Numbered from the stretch's first letter, positions 52,873 through 62,114 are shown. The stretch: 64,000 nucleotides of DNA from Odoribacter splanchnicus DSM 20712 (GCF_000190535.1 NC_015160.1:1984001-2048000), one strand, 5' to 3'. A program made the numbers and translations. The notes: generated by a model from the letters alone, not told the origin.

Positions 52873-52977
52873 ATGGCAATAGTAAAAAAAGATCTTATTC
52901 AAAGTTATATTATGACTACTGCAAAATATGACTTTAACGTGTACGAAAATTGGTATTTCATAAACACTGAATTTTAA
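52873..52977 (+). pseudogene. Truncated Rep_3-type replication initiator, N-terminus only
   Basis: A 34-codon frame starts at ATG 52873. It contains DLIQSYIMTTAKYDFNVYE, which resembles the conserved start of Rep_3 initiators from Bacteroides plasmids (usually continuing with a KRI-type helix). After NVYE the sequence changes to NWYFINTEF and stops at 52975-52977. The initiator is therefore lost apart from its first about 25 residues. The assignment rests on memory of the family and on the iterons upstream. Confidence 0.6.
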
Positions 52978-53066
52978 GATAATAAGGCAAAAAAATAAAA
53001 GGTTCATAAACCCTTTTAGCCAACAAATTGTTATCTTTATGCGGTCGTAAACAAAAAAATAAGCTT

Positions 53067-53510
53067 ATGAAAACTGCTATGGAAAAAAAAGAAACCGGCT
53101 TAATGAGACAGATCGGTTATCTCTCTTTTGTCGTTGTTTTGTTGTATGGGCTTACGCTATTTGCGGTTTCTTGTGACAATGATGAAGATCCTCCTCTTCC
53201 TCCCGCAGTGGAAAAAGTAGTGCTGGCATTTGGTGTGGATCAGGGTGAAGGTCAGCTTTCGGCTAAACCGGAGTTGGAAAATACGGCTGCGGAAAAGATA
53301 GGAGAATTGATCTCTCCGGCTGAAATAGCGAAAGGCACAACGGTGCATTTTCGTGCTACCCATTCCAAATCATGGACAATCATGTATTGGAAAGTCAATG
53401 GCGTCATTATTCGTTCTGTGAAGCCGGAGCAGACTTTCGTCATCGATGAGCATAAGGAGGTTCGGGTTGCTTTCAAGCCTTACAAGTCACCGGAACCGGA
53501 GGGGCTGTAA
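53067..53510 (+). CDS. Hypothetical lipoprotein
   Basis: About 147 residues from ATG 53067 (MKTAMEKKETGLMRQIGYLS). A hydrophobic segment (FVVVLLYGLTLFAVS) leads to a Cys followed by DNDED, which is a plausible lipobox with surface-export residues. The remainder (VVLAFGVDQGEGQLSAKPEL, IAKGTTVHFRATHSKSWTIM, YWKVNGVIIRSVKPEQTFVI) looks like a single beta-sandwich of the Big/divergent-repeat type (InlB B-repeat-like). An upstream in-frame start exists but adds a non-hydrophobic tail. The function is unknown. Confidence 0.65.
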   Translation: MKTAMEKKETGLMRQIGYLSFVVVLLYGLTLFAVSCDNDEDPPLPPAVEKVVLAFGVDQGEGQLSAKPELENTAAEKIGELISPAEIAKGTTVHFRATHSKSWTIMYWKVNGVIIRSVKPEQTFVIDEHKEVRVAFKPYKSPEPEGL

Positions 53511-53592
53511 AACAAACTGTATCAGCAAAGCAATAAAATATTAATTTTGCTGACACAGTTTAATTGAATTCTCTTTTTGCTGTTCATTTGCT

Positions 53593-53898
53593 TTATTTCA
53601 GGACTTCGCCCTTCTCGTTGAAGAACACTTCGCTGTCCGTGCCTTCTGCATCGGTAAATGTCACCTTGTAGGTCTTTGTGCCTTCCTCGCTTTCCTCAAC
53701 TGCGGCTTCCTTGATTGTCAGGTCTGCGAAATCCTTCTTGATCGTGTCCTGAACCGCCTGCGGCAGATCCTTTACCTCGATTGGCTTATAATCGTTCACC
53801 ATTACCACAATCTCAACATCCGATACCATGTTGCCGGCGAATGCCACTGAACTACCCAATCCCATAACAAGTGCTACTGCAAATAATACCTTTTTCAT
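53593..53898 (-). CDS. PepSY-like periplasmic protein
   Basis: A 101-residue exported protein with a clear signal peptide (MKKVLFAVALVMGLGSSVAF, then AG). The mature part reads IEVKDLPQAVQDTIKKDFAD, LTIKEAAVEESEEGTKTYKV, TFTDAEGTDSEVFFNEKGEV. The L-P-x-A-V-x-x-x-I pattern and the final FFNEKGEVL strand fit the PepSY-like (DUF2874) group, small periplasmic proteins of unknown role. It is convergent with the lipoprotein gene at 53067. Confidence 0.82.
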   Translation of the reverse strand: MKKVLFAVALVMGLGSSVAFAGNMVSDVEIVVMVNDYKPIEVKDLPQAVQDTIKKDFADLTIKEAAVEESEEGTKTYKVTFTDAEGTDSEVFFNEKGEVLK

Positions 53899-54039
53899 AA
53901 TCCAATCTATTTAAATATTTAACATATGGTTTCTGAAAGACAAAGAACAAACATTGTGCCAAACAAATAAACAAGTCATATATACCTGATAATCAAAAGC
54001 ATACAAAAAAAACACATATATTTATTGAAGAACTGTTAT

Positions 54040-54078
54040 CTGTGTATCATTTCCACAAAATGTGGAAATGATACACAG
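54040..54078. other. Perfect 18-bp stem-loop
   Basis: CTGTGTATCATTTCCACA (54040-54057) pairs perfectly with 54061-54078 across a three-base AAA loop. There is no T run on either side, so it is not a typical terminator. Such long perfect hairpins occur at single-strand origins, transfer origins or recombination sites. It lies upstream of the PepSY-like gene. Confidence 0.75.
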
Positions 54079-54091
54079 ACTTTCTATAATT

Positions 54092-54426
54092 GCCTCCGGC
54101 GGGGTTTTCGCCGGGGGGCTTCTTGCATTTGCATATCTATCAAAAAGAAAGCAATATCGGAGCGTTACACCATAAAAACAGCTAGCCGGTTATTACAAAA
54201 TGATATTGCGTGTCCGGCTGATCGGGGCGGGTCTCCCACCATGCGGACAAATCCCGGTAACAAAATGACAAAGCGGACATCCCGCCAAAGAACAACATTT
54301 TTTTTCTTTTTTCCTAAACACCTGCCAGCGAAGCACAGAGTATTTGTCAAGGGCGAAGGGTAAAAAATACCGCACGAGCGAAGCGAGCACAGGAGATTTT
54401 TTACCCGGAGAGTGAAACGCCCCTTT
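54092..54426. other. Hairpin-rich region, possible transfer origin
   Basis: Two further hairpins are seen. CCGGCG (54096-54101) pairs with CGCCGG (54109-54114) around GGGTTTT. GGGTAAAAAAT (54358-54368) pairs with ATTTTTTACCC (54396-54406), with an outer AAGGGCG/CGCCCCTT pairing. No gene is convincing here. The composition recalls intergenic DNA beside mobilisation genes of Bacteroides elements, but no relaxase gene is present in the window. The transfer-origin idea is therefore weak. Confidence 0.4.
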
Positions 54427-54580
54427 ACAAATGCGGCGTGCGTAGCTACCTTCGTGCCGGAAAATAGAAAAAACGCACAACAAAGTATGGGGAGCCTAAT
54501 ACCCCGGCATACAGGAACCGGCAAGCCGGATAGATGCAAGACCTCCGACAAATAGACACTGATATAAATGTTTCCCTAAC

Positions 54581-54600
54581 GTTTTTGTACGTACAAAAAC
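54581..54600. other. Perfect 20-bp palindrome
   Basis: GTTTTTGTACGTACAAAAAC is exactly self-complementary. The next bases outside do not pair. A site this symmetric is a good candidate for a dimeric regulator or a recombinase. Confidence 0.75.
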
Positions 54601-54929
54601 ATACCTTGCATATCATTAGAAAAAGAAGTGCATAGGTCTTTGCATACCGAAAAAACAACCATAATAAACAATAATACAGTCACTTACAAAAAATCAGTAT
54701 ACCAAAAGTATACTTTTTGCATACATACATGATTCTAATCTATTAAAAATCAACCATATAAAAATTCAGCATTGGACTTAGTCCAATGACTGCTTATTCA
54801 CTTTGGTAAACCGTCGTTTCTCTCTCCTTGCTTCGCTCGTCGCTCCTGGAACGCTACGCACGGCTTCGCACCAATACATCAGACACCCAGCCCCTAAAAT
54901 GCACATTACAAATGTACACCGCCCGAAAA

Positions 54930-55555
54930 AAATGTAGGTTTATTTTGTTACTTGTTCGTCTTCGGTATTCGTGTTCGGGGCCCCGGTCGCTTCTGTCGGT
55001 CGTCTACCTTTTTCTATCACTGACCGGCGGAACTCCTCGCAGGCTCGTCAGACACCACCGGTCGGGCGTTCAGAAAAAGCAAGACGACACTCGACAGAGC
55101 TCCAATGGTCCCCGAACACGAACACCTCCGACTTACGTTATCACTACATAGGAAACGAACTGTGACCTGAAAAGTATAAATTTCTATCAAACAGCTGTTT
55201 TTCTGAACCCTTACATGAGGGATTAATTCAGCCATCGGTATTTTATAGAAATAATCCGGTCAGGTAACCCAGGTATCCGTACTCCGGTCAGGGTGGCCTG
55301 CCCTTTCATTCAATAAAACTTTCCTTCTTTGTCCTGTAGTGCTGACGGAAGATGCAGGGTTTTGTGGCGGAAGACCATTGGAGCAGGAACGAGGGTCCGG
55401 TTAGGTTTTCCGAACGCCCGACCGGTGGTGTCTGACGAGCTTGCGAGGAGTTCCGCCGGTCAGTGAAGGAAAGCCTTACCGGACCGTTCCAGGCGAACCG
55501 GTCTGACGGCACAAAACCCGGAATCGGAATAGAAAGAAAAAATAAACCTACATTT
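54930..55555. repeat. Large inverted-repeat element (about 630 bp)
   Basis: The outer ends match over 17 bases (54930-54946 with 55539-55555, AATGTAGGTTTATTTT core). An inner pair of 61 bases (55017-55077 with 55406-55466, around CTGACCGGCGGAACTCCTCG) differs at two positions. A third inverted pair lies within the left half (54964-54980 with 55109-55125, one mismatch). No protein is encoded: frames seen on both strands are products of the symmetry. The right end is identical over 25 bases to the repeat at 4859-4883, in opposite orientation. Confidence 0.75.
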
Positions 55556-56571
55556 GTAAAATGGCGCAATCGTCCCGATTTTCTTTGGTCTTTATAGTAT
55601 GAAAACGAAAATTTACATATTTTAACGCGCGGAAAAATCACCCTAAAAAACGCTTCGCTCGTTTTTCTCCGTTTCTCTTTTTTCGCTTCCAAAATGCGCA
55701 TTTTCCGCCCATTCCAAAGCCTGCAATTCCCTAAAATTTTTCTTCTTTGTGAGAACAACAATACTCGTTCGATTCTTTTTGCGGGAATCTGCAACAAGAA
55801 TAATCGACAGATGACAATTGATCATGGAGAATTACCGGAAGCTTCGCTTCCATGAAAAAACAGATTAATAAAGAAAAGCAGAAAGGAAAATTAAATGTAT
55901 ATCCATTGATTTATAATTCGATAGAATAAACTTAAGACTGTGATTCATCCTTGTCGATTGTCAATTATTCCTTGTCAATAGACCAAGCACCCGCAGAGAC
56001 CAAGGACTTTATAAACTTTATAAACTTTCGACTAAATTAAACGAACCTTTATTTGGGCAAATTTGTAAAATTGTAATTTCTTAAGTAAAAAAAAATAATA
56101 CATTCACTACTCGTTAACGGAATAAAAAAGTTAAAATATCTATGTTTAAAAAATTGCACATATTCTTGATATCCAACAAATTAATAACACATAATTCTCT
56201 GATTCACAAGTATCGTATGCACAACTTCTATGCAATATAAGTGAAATTTCCCGACATCTGCAAACAAATGGGAGGAAACTTAGCCGATGCATCTGGAAAT
56301 GTCCCATCTCTTGAGACTGCCTCCCGGATACTCCGATGTGAGAGTTATCGCACTGAATAGGACAGGGGGAGACAAAGCAAATATACATGGCATTCATAAT
56401 CCGGAGAATGCAATTCTGAATAAAAAAAACGAATCGTGCAAATTTTTGTAACAGAGCTTCTTAATTTTATATTTTCAATTTTCAGATTTTGTTATATGAA
56501 ATTAATCTAGATTACACTTTGAAATAACAAGGAATTTCCGCTACTTTGTAGCAGAATTGGAAAAAAGTATA
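55556..56571. other. About 1 kb without a supported gene before recJ
   Basis: The stretch is AT-rich with short open frames that have no family character. A small dyad CCGGAAGCTTCGCTTCC lies near 55837, and the repeated string CTTTATAAACTTTATAAACTTT lies near 56009. A frame on the minus strand at 56146-56397 has an unlikely composition and is not called. This is probably the right border zone of the accessory region. Confidence 0.4.
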
Positions 56572-58296
56572 ATGAAAAAAAGATGGGTCATCAATACTCC
56601 GCCGGAGGCTACTAAGATAGAGGAACTTTCAAAAAAACTAAATTGTCACCCCGTTATAGCGAACTTACTGCTGCAACGGGGTATTACTAGTTCGGAACAG
56701 GCACAATCTTTTTTTTATCCATCCCTGAATATGCTGCACGATCCTTTCTTAATGAAAGATATGGACAAGGCAGTAGAACGTTTAGACCGGGCGATCGCCC
56801 AAGATGAAAAAATACTGATATACGGAGATTACGATGTCGATGGGACGACGGCAGTATCCCTGCTATACAAGTATTTGAAACACCACTGTAACAGCGATAA
56901 TCTGGAATACTACATCCCCGACCGCTATACGGAAGGATATGGGGTATCGATCAAAGGAATCGACTATGCCGCAGAAAACGGTTTTTCATTGATGCTGATC
57001 ACCGATTGTGGAATCAAAGCAGTCGAAAAAGTCAAATATGCCAATTCCAGACAGGTGGATATCATCATTTGTGACCACCATACTCCGGGAGATACGTTGC
57101 CGGAAGCCATTGCGGTGCTCGATCCCCAACGTCCGGATTGTCCCTACCCTTACAAATGGCTGAGCGGATGCGGGGTCAGTTTCAAGCTGGTACAAGCACA
57201 TAGTCTGAAGCACAATCTTCCGATGTCGGAGCTTTACAAGCTTTTGGACCTGTTATGCGTCAGCATAGCCAGCGATATCGTCCCGATCACGGGAGAAAAC
57301 CGGATTCTGGCCTATTTCGGGTTACAGCAGTTGAACTCCAATCCCAGTCTGGGATTAAAAACGATTATAAAAATTTCCGGGATCGATAAAGAAATTACGA
57401 TCAACGACATCGTTTTCAGAATCGGTCCCCGGATCAATGCAGCCGGACGGGTCGAATCAGGCCGGAAATCGGTGGAGTTACTGACAGCCGACGAGAAATG
57501 CTCTGCTGCCGGTATCGCTTCGGATATCAATACTTTCAACGACCAACGTAAAAAACTGGATCACGATATCACTGAGGAAGCCATTCGTCACATCAACCAA
57601 TCGGAACTCGAACCGTCGAAAAAAACGACCGTATTGTTCAATGCCAACTGGCATAAAGGAGTGATCGGGATCGTAGCTTCACGCCTGACCGAATCTTTCT
57701 ATCGTCCGACGATCATTCTTACCGAATCGAACGGCTTGGCGACAGGCTCAGCCCGGTCGGTCGAAGGTTTCGATCTGTATTACGCTATCTCGCAATGCAG
57801 TGAATTTCTGGAGAATTATGGCGGGCATAAATATGCTGCCGGATTGACCTTGAAAATCGAAAATATAGAACCGTTCAAACAAAAATTCGAACGTATTGTC
57901 CGGGAAACGATCGACGATGAAATGTTGACCCCTCAGATCAATATCGACGCTAAAATCAAGCTGACCGATATCACTCCCGATCTGTATCATATGCTGCAAA
58001 AATTCGCCCCGTTCGGTCCCAACAATACCATCCCGGTCTTCATGACCGAGAAAGTAACAAACTTCATCGGCACCAAACGGGTGGGACGTAACAACGAACA
58101 CCTGAAACTGGTCATTGTCGACGATACCAGGGCCTGTAACGACCGGAGCGGCATCGGTTTCGGCATGGGGCATCTCTATGATAAAGTGAACTCCGGCGGA
58201 TTTTTCGATATCTGTTATACGCTCCAGGAAAATGAATTTATGGGGAAAAACGATATTCAGATGATAGTGAAAGATATTCGTTTGAGGGAGGAGTGA
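56572..58296 (+). CDS. recJ: Single-stranded-DNA exonuclease RecJ
   Basis: About 574 residues from ATG 56572 (MKKRWVINTPPEAT); an upstream TTG in frame would add five residues and is less likely. The DHH-family motifs are clear: YGDYDVDGTTA, ITDCG, ICDHHTPGD (the DHH), and the DHHA1 motif in ENYGGHKYAAGLTLK. The C-terminal OB-like domain contains FAPFGPNNTIPVFMTEK. RecJ degrades 5' ended single strands in RecF-pathway recombination and repair. recR follows 34 bases later on the same strand, so the two repair genes may be co-transcribed. Confidence 0.95.
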   Translation: MKKRWVINTPPEATKIEELSKKLNCHPVIANLLLQRGITSSEQAQSFFYPSLNMLHDPFLMKDMDKAVERLDRAIAQDEKILIYGDYDVDGTTAVSLLYKYLKHHCNSDNLEYYIPDRYTEGYGVSIKGIDYAAENGFSLMLITDCGIKAVEKVKYANSRQVDIIICDHHTPGDTLPEAIAVLDPQRPDCPYPYKWLSGCGVSFKLVQAHSLKHNLPMSELYKLLDLLCVSIASDIVPITGENRILAYFGLQQLNSNPSLGLKTIIKISGIDKEITINDIVFRIGPRINAAGRVESGRKSVELLTADEKCSAAGIASDINTFNDQRKKLDHDITEEAIRHINQSELEPSKKTTVLFNANWHKGVIGIVASRLTESFYRPTIILTESNGLATGSARSVEGFDLYYAISQCSEFLENYGGHKYAAGLTLKIENIEPFKQKFERIVRETIDDEMLTPQINIDAKIKLTDITPDLYHMLQKFAPFGPNNTIPVFMTEKVTNFIGTKRVGRNNEHLKLVIVDDTRACNDRSGIGFGMGHLYDKVNSGGFFDICYTLQENEFMGKNDIQMIVKDIRLREE

Positions 58297-58330
58297 GGGG
58301 GAGAAAGAAAAAAGGAGAAAGGAAAAAAGG

Positions 58331-58942
58331 GTGAATTCTTCAAGGTTATTAGATAAAGCGGTCGATCAGTTTGCTTCCCTGCCGGGAGTAGGGCGTAAAA
58401 CAGCTCTGAAATTCGTATTACATCTTCTGAAGAAAGATGTGCAGGAAGTCGACGACTTTTTGAAAAGTATCGGTGACCTGAAGAAAAACATCAAGGAATG
58501 CCGTCGATGTCATAATATTTCCGACGGTGAAATCTGCGAGATCTGTTCAGACCCGAAACGAGATAACACGACGCTCTGCGTCGTAGAAAACATCAAAGAC
58601 ATCTTATCGATCGAGGCCACCTCACAATACAACGGTTTATACCATGTGCTCGGAGGAATCATCTCTCCAATGGACGGTATCGGTCCTGCCGATCTGCACA
58701 TTACTTCTTTAGTTGAAAGGGTAGAGCAGGAACCGATCCGGGAAATCATCTTTGCCCTCAGTGCCACCATCGAAGGAGATACTACCGGCTATTATATCTT
58801 CAAAAAAATGAAGAATAAAGAAGATCTCGTCATCAGCACCATTGCCAAAGGCATCTCTATCGGCAATGATCTGGAATATACCGACGAGCTGACTTTGGGA
58901 CGTTCCATTGTCAATCGTGTCAAATTCAGCTTCAACGATTAG
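58331..58942 (+). CDS. recR: Recombination mediator RecR
   Basis: A 203-residue protein starting at GTG 58331, preceded by a purine-rich AGGAGAAAGGA. The N-terminal helix-hairpin-helix is LPGVGRKTALKFVLHLL. A C4 zinc finger follows (C57, C60, C69, C72 in CRRCHNISDGEICEIC), then a Toprim domain (LCVVENIKDILSIEATSQYN, LYHVLGGIISPMDGIGPADL). It works with RecO/RecF to load RecA. Length and order are standard. Confidence 0.96.
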   Translation: MNSSRLLDKAVDQFASLPGVGRKTALKFVLHLLKKDVQEVDDFLKSIGDLKKNIKECRRCHNISDGEICEICSDPKRDNTTLCVVENIKDILSIEATSQYNGLYHVLGGIISPMDGIGPADLHITSLVERVEQEPIREIIFALSATIEGDTTGYYIFKKMKNKEDLVISTIAKGISIGNDLEYTDELTLGRSIVNRVKFSFND

Positions 58943-58955
58943 AACACAAACGCAA

Positions 58956-60746
58956 TTACTTTTTTCCCACCAGGTCGTCCGCCAGTTTTTCGAAAAAGCC
59001 TTTATATGAACTCATGCTTACTTTTCCGGTGACCCGTTCTTTTCGTTCCATTTCCTGAGCTGCTTGTACAAACCAGTGTGCCGCTTTGTAGCGAATAGCT
59101 TCGTCAGGACAATTTTCATTGATTTTCACTCCCCAGCTGTACAATTCGGCATCGGGAATTTTTTCTTCGTACCATTTTTCCTCTGCCAAATCGACGAATG
59201 TACGCCAGTCCCCGGTGCGTTCGGCAGCATGCATCCGGGCATTCCGGACAATTTGCCGCCACTCTTCGACTTTTTCTTTTTTCAGTCGTTTGGTATAAGC
59301 TTTGAAACCGACCTCATCAAAAACGCCGTCCTGAACAAAATTTTCAGCCCCGGCAATCCAGACCGCCGCTATCTTTTTCCGAACCTTATCTTCTCCGTAA
59401 AGGTCGTACAATTCTTTGCGGTGAGTCAATACATATTGAAAAAGGTCTGTATCGGCAAGCATATAATAGCGGTCGAAAATATCCCAATATTCAGCATCCC
59501 GGAGACAATCCGAAGGTAAAGCCGAAAAATAAACCGCCGCAATCTCTCCGGCTTCCCTGTATCTATCAGCCCGCCCCAACATCGCCATATAACTCTTCAG
59601 AAATTCGGGCCGGCGACTTCCCTGACGGAATTCCTTCTCCATTCCGGCCAATCCTTTTCCTTCCAACACCATCCGGGCCTCCTGCAGCAAATCTTCGGGA
59701 CTCATGATATTTCTCACCCGGTGCAATTCGTTTCCCCCCGCATCCGTAAAAACCAACACCGCCTGACCCGATTCGCGGGCTACATTGACAAACTGCTGCT
59801 CGAAAAGGGCAGCCACTTCCGGGTCGGCAAATACGGTACGCAACATCTCTTTATGTGCACCACCCGGAATATAATAATCGATAAACACCGGTTTATTCTC
59901 CTGTTGCGCTTTAGCCCGAGCCTCCTCATCCGATAATTCCTGAAACGAAATTCCTCCGGCTTTTTTCAAAGCAAGAGCAGCATTGTCCAGCAATTGCTCC
60001 TTTGTTTCCGCCCCTTCATCCTGGTAAATCACTTTCCCTTTGGCATTCAAAAACAGAAAAGCAGGACACTGTTTTATCCCATATCGCCGGGCCAACTCTT
60101 GTGTCCGCGAGGTATTCACCCGCAGATTGACAAAATGGTCATTGTAATAATCGGCCACCTCGTCCAGGTTCAACACGTTTTTCTCCAATAACAAACAAGC
60201 CTGACACCGGTCGGCGGTAAAATAAATACATACCGGCTGCTCCGCTTCCTCCGCTTTTGCCAAAGCTTCTTCGAACGGCAAATCCTCGAAACGAACAGAG
60301 CGGCTATTTCTTTTTTTCACTGCAGCCCGTTCCTTCGCCTTTTCGAGTGTTTCTCTTAAAGCAGAAGGATCTTGAAGTACCTCCCCCGGTTTTATCATTT
60401 CCAGCAAATCTCCATAAGGCATAAAAAAAGCAAACAGGGGAGGCTCGTACATCAATAAGCGCGTTTGAAATCCACTGTTTTTCGTATCGTTCGCATTCAG
60501 CCGGATTGCGATCACATTCCGCTGCAAATAATTCACCAGATCGGGTTTCGTCTGTATTCCTCTCTCCACTTTCAGGTCGATCGGTCCCACTTCGACCAGA
60601 ACCAGCTTATTTTCCCGGGCTGCCTGCAAACTAGCCTGTTCCCAACTATAAGCCTGAAACAAGTCGACAGCTCTCTGGGCTAATGTCCGGTTTACCGGCA
60701 TCAGTCCTCCCAGCCCTAATATAATCATGAATAAAATCCTCTTCAT
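58956..60746 (-). CDS. Exported protein with three thioredoxin-like domains
   Basis: About 596 residues from the Met at 60746 (MKRILFMIILGLGGLMPVNR, then TLAQ), which is a better signal peptide than the earlier Met. Three thioredoxin-like domains follow in tandem. The first lacks cysteines at the active site (LVLVEVGPIDLKV). The second has C192-Q-A-C195 (numbered from the upstream Met) in IYFTADRCQACLLLE. The third is also without the pair (PVFIDYYIPGGAHKEM). A helical tail of about 200 residues completes it. Only one domain can be redox-active; the others may be substrate-binding. Confidence 0.8.
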   Translation of the reverse strand: MKRILFMIILGLGGLMPVNRTLAQRAVDLFQAYSWEQASLQAARENKLVLVEVGPIDLKVERGIQTKPDLVNYLQRNVIAIRLNANDTKNSGFQTRLLMYEPPLFAFFMPYGDLLEMIKPGEVLQDPSALRETLEKAKERAAVKKRNSRSVRFEDLPFEEALAKAEEAEQPVCIYFTADRCQACLLLEKNVLNLDEVADYYNDHFVNLRVNTSRTQELARRYGIKQCPAFLFLNAKGKVIYQDEGAETKEQLLDNAALALKKAGGISFQELSDEEARAKAQQENKPVFIDYYIPGGAHKEMLRTVFADPEVAALFEQQFVNVARESGQAVLVFTDAGGNELHRVRNIMSPEDLLQEARMVLEGKGLAGMEKEFRQGSRRPEFLKSYMAMLGRADRYREAGEIAAVYFSALPSDCLRDAEYWDIFDRYYMLADTDLFQYVLTHRKELYDLYGEDKVRKKIAAVWIAGAENFVQDGVFDEVGFKAYTKRLKKEKVEEWRQIVRNARMHAAERTGDWRTFVDLAEEKWYEEKIPDAELYSWGVKINENCPDEAIRYKAAHWFVQAAQEMERKERVTGKVSMSSYKGFFEKLADDLVGKK

Positions 60747-60951
60747 CACCGATTTATGTTTATACAAAAGTAAACGCATAATCGCTCATTTCCTTTTCTA
60801 TTCGACAAGATTTAACATTTTTAACTTTGAAGTGATACAGAATTTTTTCCGGTATGACCAATTTTTATTAGTTATTGGCCAATATTTCACGGAAGTTGAG
60901 ACAAATATTTCATTCTTTTGCGACGTTAAATAATCAGACGAATAACAAATA

Positions 60952-62109
60952 ATGAATAACATGAATCACGATTTACCCTCTCCTTCACGCATCGTATGGC
61001 TGGATATCGTCCGGCTTACAGCAATGCTTATGGTGATCGGCGTACATTGTATCGATCCCTTTTACATCTCCCCGACCCTGGGAACCCTACCCGAATATAA
61101 ATTCCGGGCTTCTGTATACGGCTCATTATTTCGTCCGTCGGTTCCCCTGTTTGCCATGATGACCGGATTACTCTTACTTCCGGTTAGTCAACAACCGTTA
61201 GGCGTTTTCTACAAGAAAAGAATTTTCCGGGTATTATTTCCTTTTTTGATATGGTCGGTGCTTTACAACTTATTCCCATGGTTTACAGGAGTAGTCGGAC
61301 TTCCGAAATCCATTATAGGCGATTTTTTCTGTTATGTACAAGGAAATGAATCCCAGTCTTTCAGCGATTCGCTGAAAGACATCGCCATGATTCCTTTCAA
61401 TTTCTCCTTTAAAGAGAATCATATGTGGTACATTTACCTTTTGATCGGACTTTATTTGTATATGCCCTTTTTCTCAGCCTGGATCGATAAGGCCGATCGT
61501 AAAATGAAACAAACTTACTTGTGGATTTGGGTGATCAGCTTATTTCTCCCGTATATGGGCGAATATATTTCGCATTATCTCTATGGCACCGCCACCTGGA
61601 ACGAATTCGGGACACGATATTATTTTGCAGGCTTCAACGGTTATCTCCTGCTCGGGCATTATGTCAAACAAGGAAATTCCTGGTCCGTCGGAAAAACACT
61701 GCTTCTATCCGCTCTCTTATTTGCAGCCGGCTATTCCGTCACTTTTACCGGTTTTAGTGCAGCAGCCCATAATCCGGCAGCTACCGAATCGGATATGGAA
61801 TTATTTTTCACTTTTTGCAGCCCTAACGTGTTATGTATGACTCTGGCGGTTTTTCTGGCTTTGCAAAAAGTAGTCGTCTCTACGCCCGCCCTCATCCGTT
61901 CGCTCGCCAATATCACGAAATGTGGTTTCGGCATTTACATGGTACATTACTTTCCAGTCGACCCGGCCTTTTTACTGATCGGTAATTTCAATCTGCCGAT
62001 TCCGCTACAGGTGCCGGTAATGGCAATTCTTATTTTCCTGTGTGCGTGGGGATTCACAGCCCTGATGTACCGGTTATTGGGTAGAAAGGCTCGTTGGATT
62101 ATGGGATAA
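60952..62109 (+). CDS. Acyltransferase family membrane protein (Acyl_transf_3)
   Basis: A 385-residue inner-membrane protein with about ten membrane segments. It opens with the family motif WLDIVRLTAMLMVIGVHCID (catalytic His in the first segment) and continues with FRPSVPLFAMMTGLLLLPVS, YKKRIFRVLFPFLIWSVLYN and HMWYIYLLIGLYLYMPFFSA, all typical of OafA/WecH-like O-acetyltransferases. It probably acetylates a surface glycan; the target is not evident from neighbours. The start may be the first or fourth codon. Confidence 0.88.
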   Translation: MNNMNHDLPSPSRIVWLDIVRLTAMLMVIGVHCIDPFYISPTLGTLPEYKFRASVYGSLFRPSVPLFAMMTGLLLLPVSQQPLGVFYKKRIFRVLFPFLIWSVLYNLFPWFTGVVGLPKSIIGDFFCYVQGNESQSFSDSLKDIAMIPFNFSFKENHMWYIYLLIGLYLYMPFFSAWIDKADRKMKQTYLWIWVISLFLPYMGEYISHYLYGTATWNEFGTRYYFAGFNGYLLLGHYVKQGNSWSVGKTLLLSALLFAAGYSVTFTGFSAAAHNPAATESDMELFFTFCSPNVLCMTLAVFLALQKVVVSTPALIRSLANITKCGFGIYMVHYFPVDPAFLLIGNFNLPIPLQVPVMAILIFLCAWGFTALMYRLLGRKARWIMG

Positions 62110-62114
62110 AATTT

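Noticed and set aside
54165-54551. Possible small exported proteins in the hairpin region
   Set aside because: Frames run through the hairpins and have poor codon composition; no ribosome-binding or operon context.
54930-55555. Insertion sequence with transposase
   Set aside because: The ends are inverted repeats, but no transposase frame or remnant is found between them.
55017-55800. Protein-coding frames on both strands in the inverted-repeat region
   Set aside because: They overlap the inverted repeats, have no family character and are rich in unusual residues; they follow from GC-rich symmetric DNA.
56146-56397. Minus-strand frame of 83 codons
   Set aside because: Cys-, His- and Met-rich composition without recognisable domain and no promoter or neighbour support.
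54930-56571. tRNA gene as integration site at the accessory-region end
   Set aside because: No cloverleaf or T-loop consensus was found by eye at either border; an att duplication was not identified.
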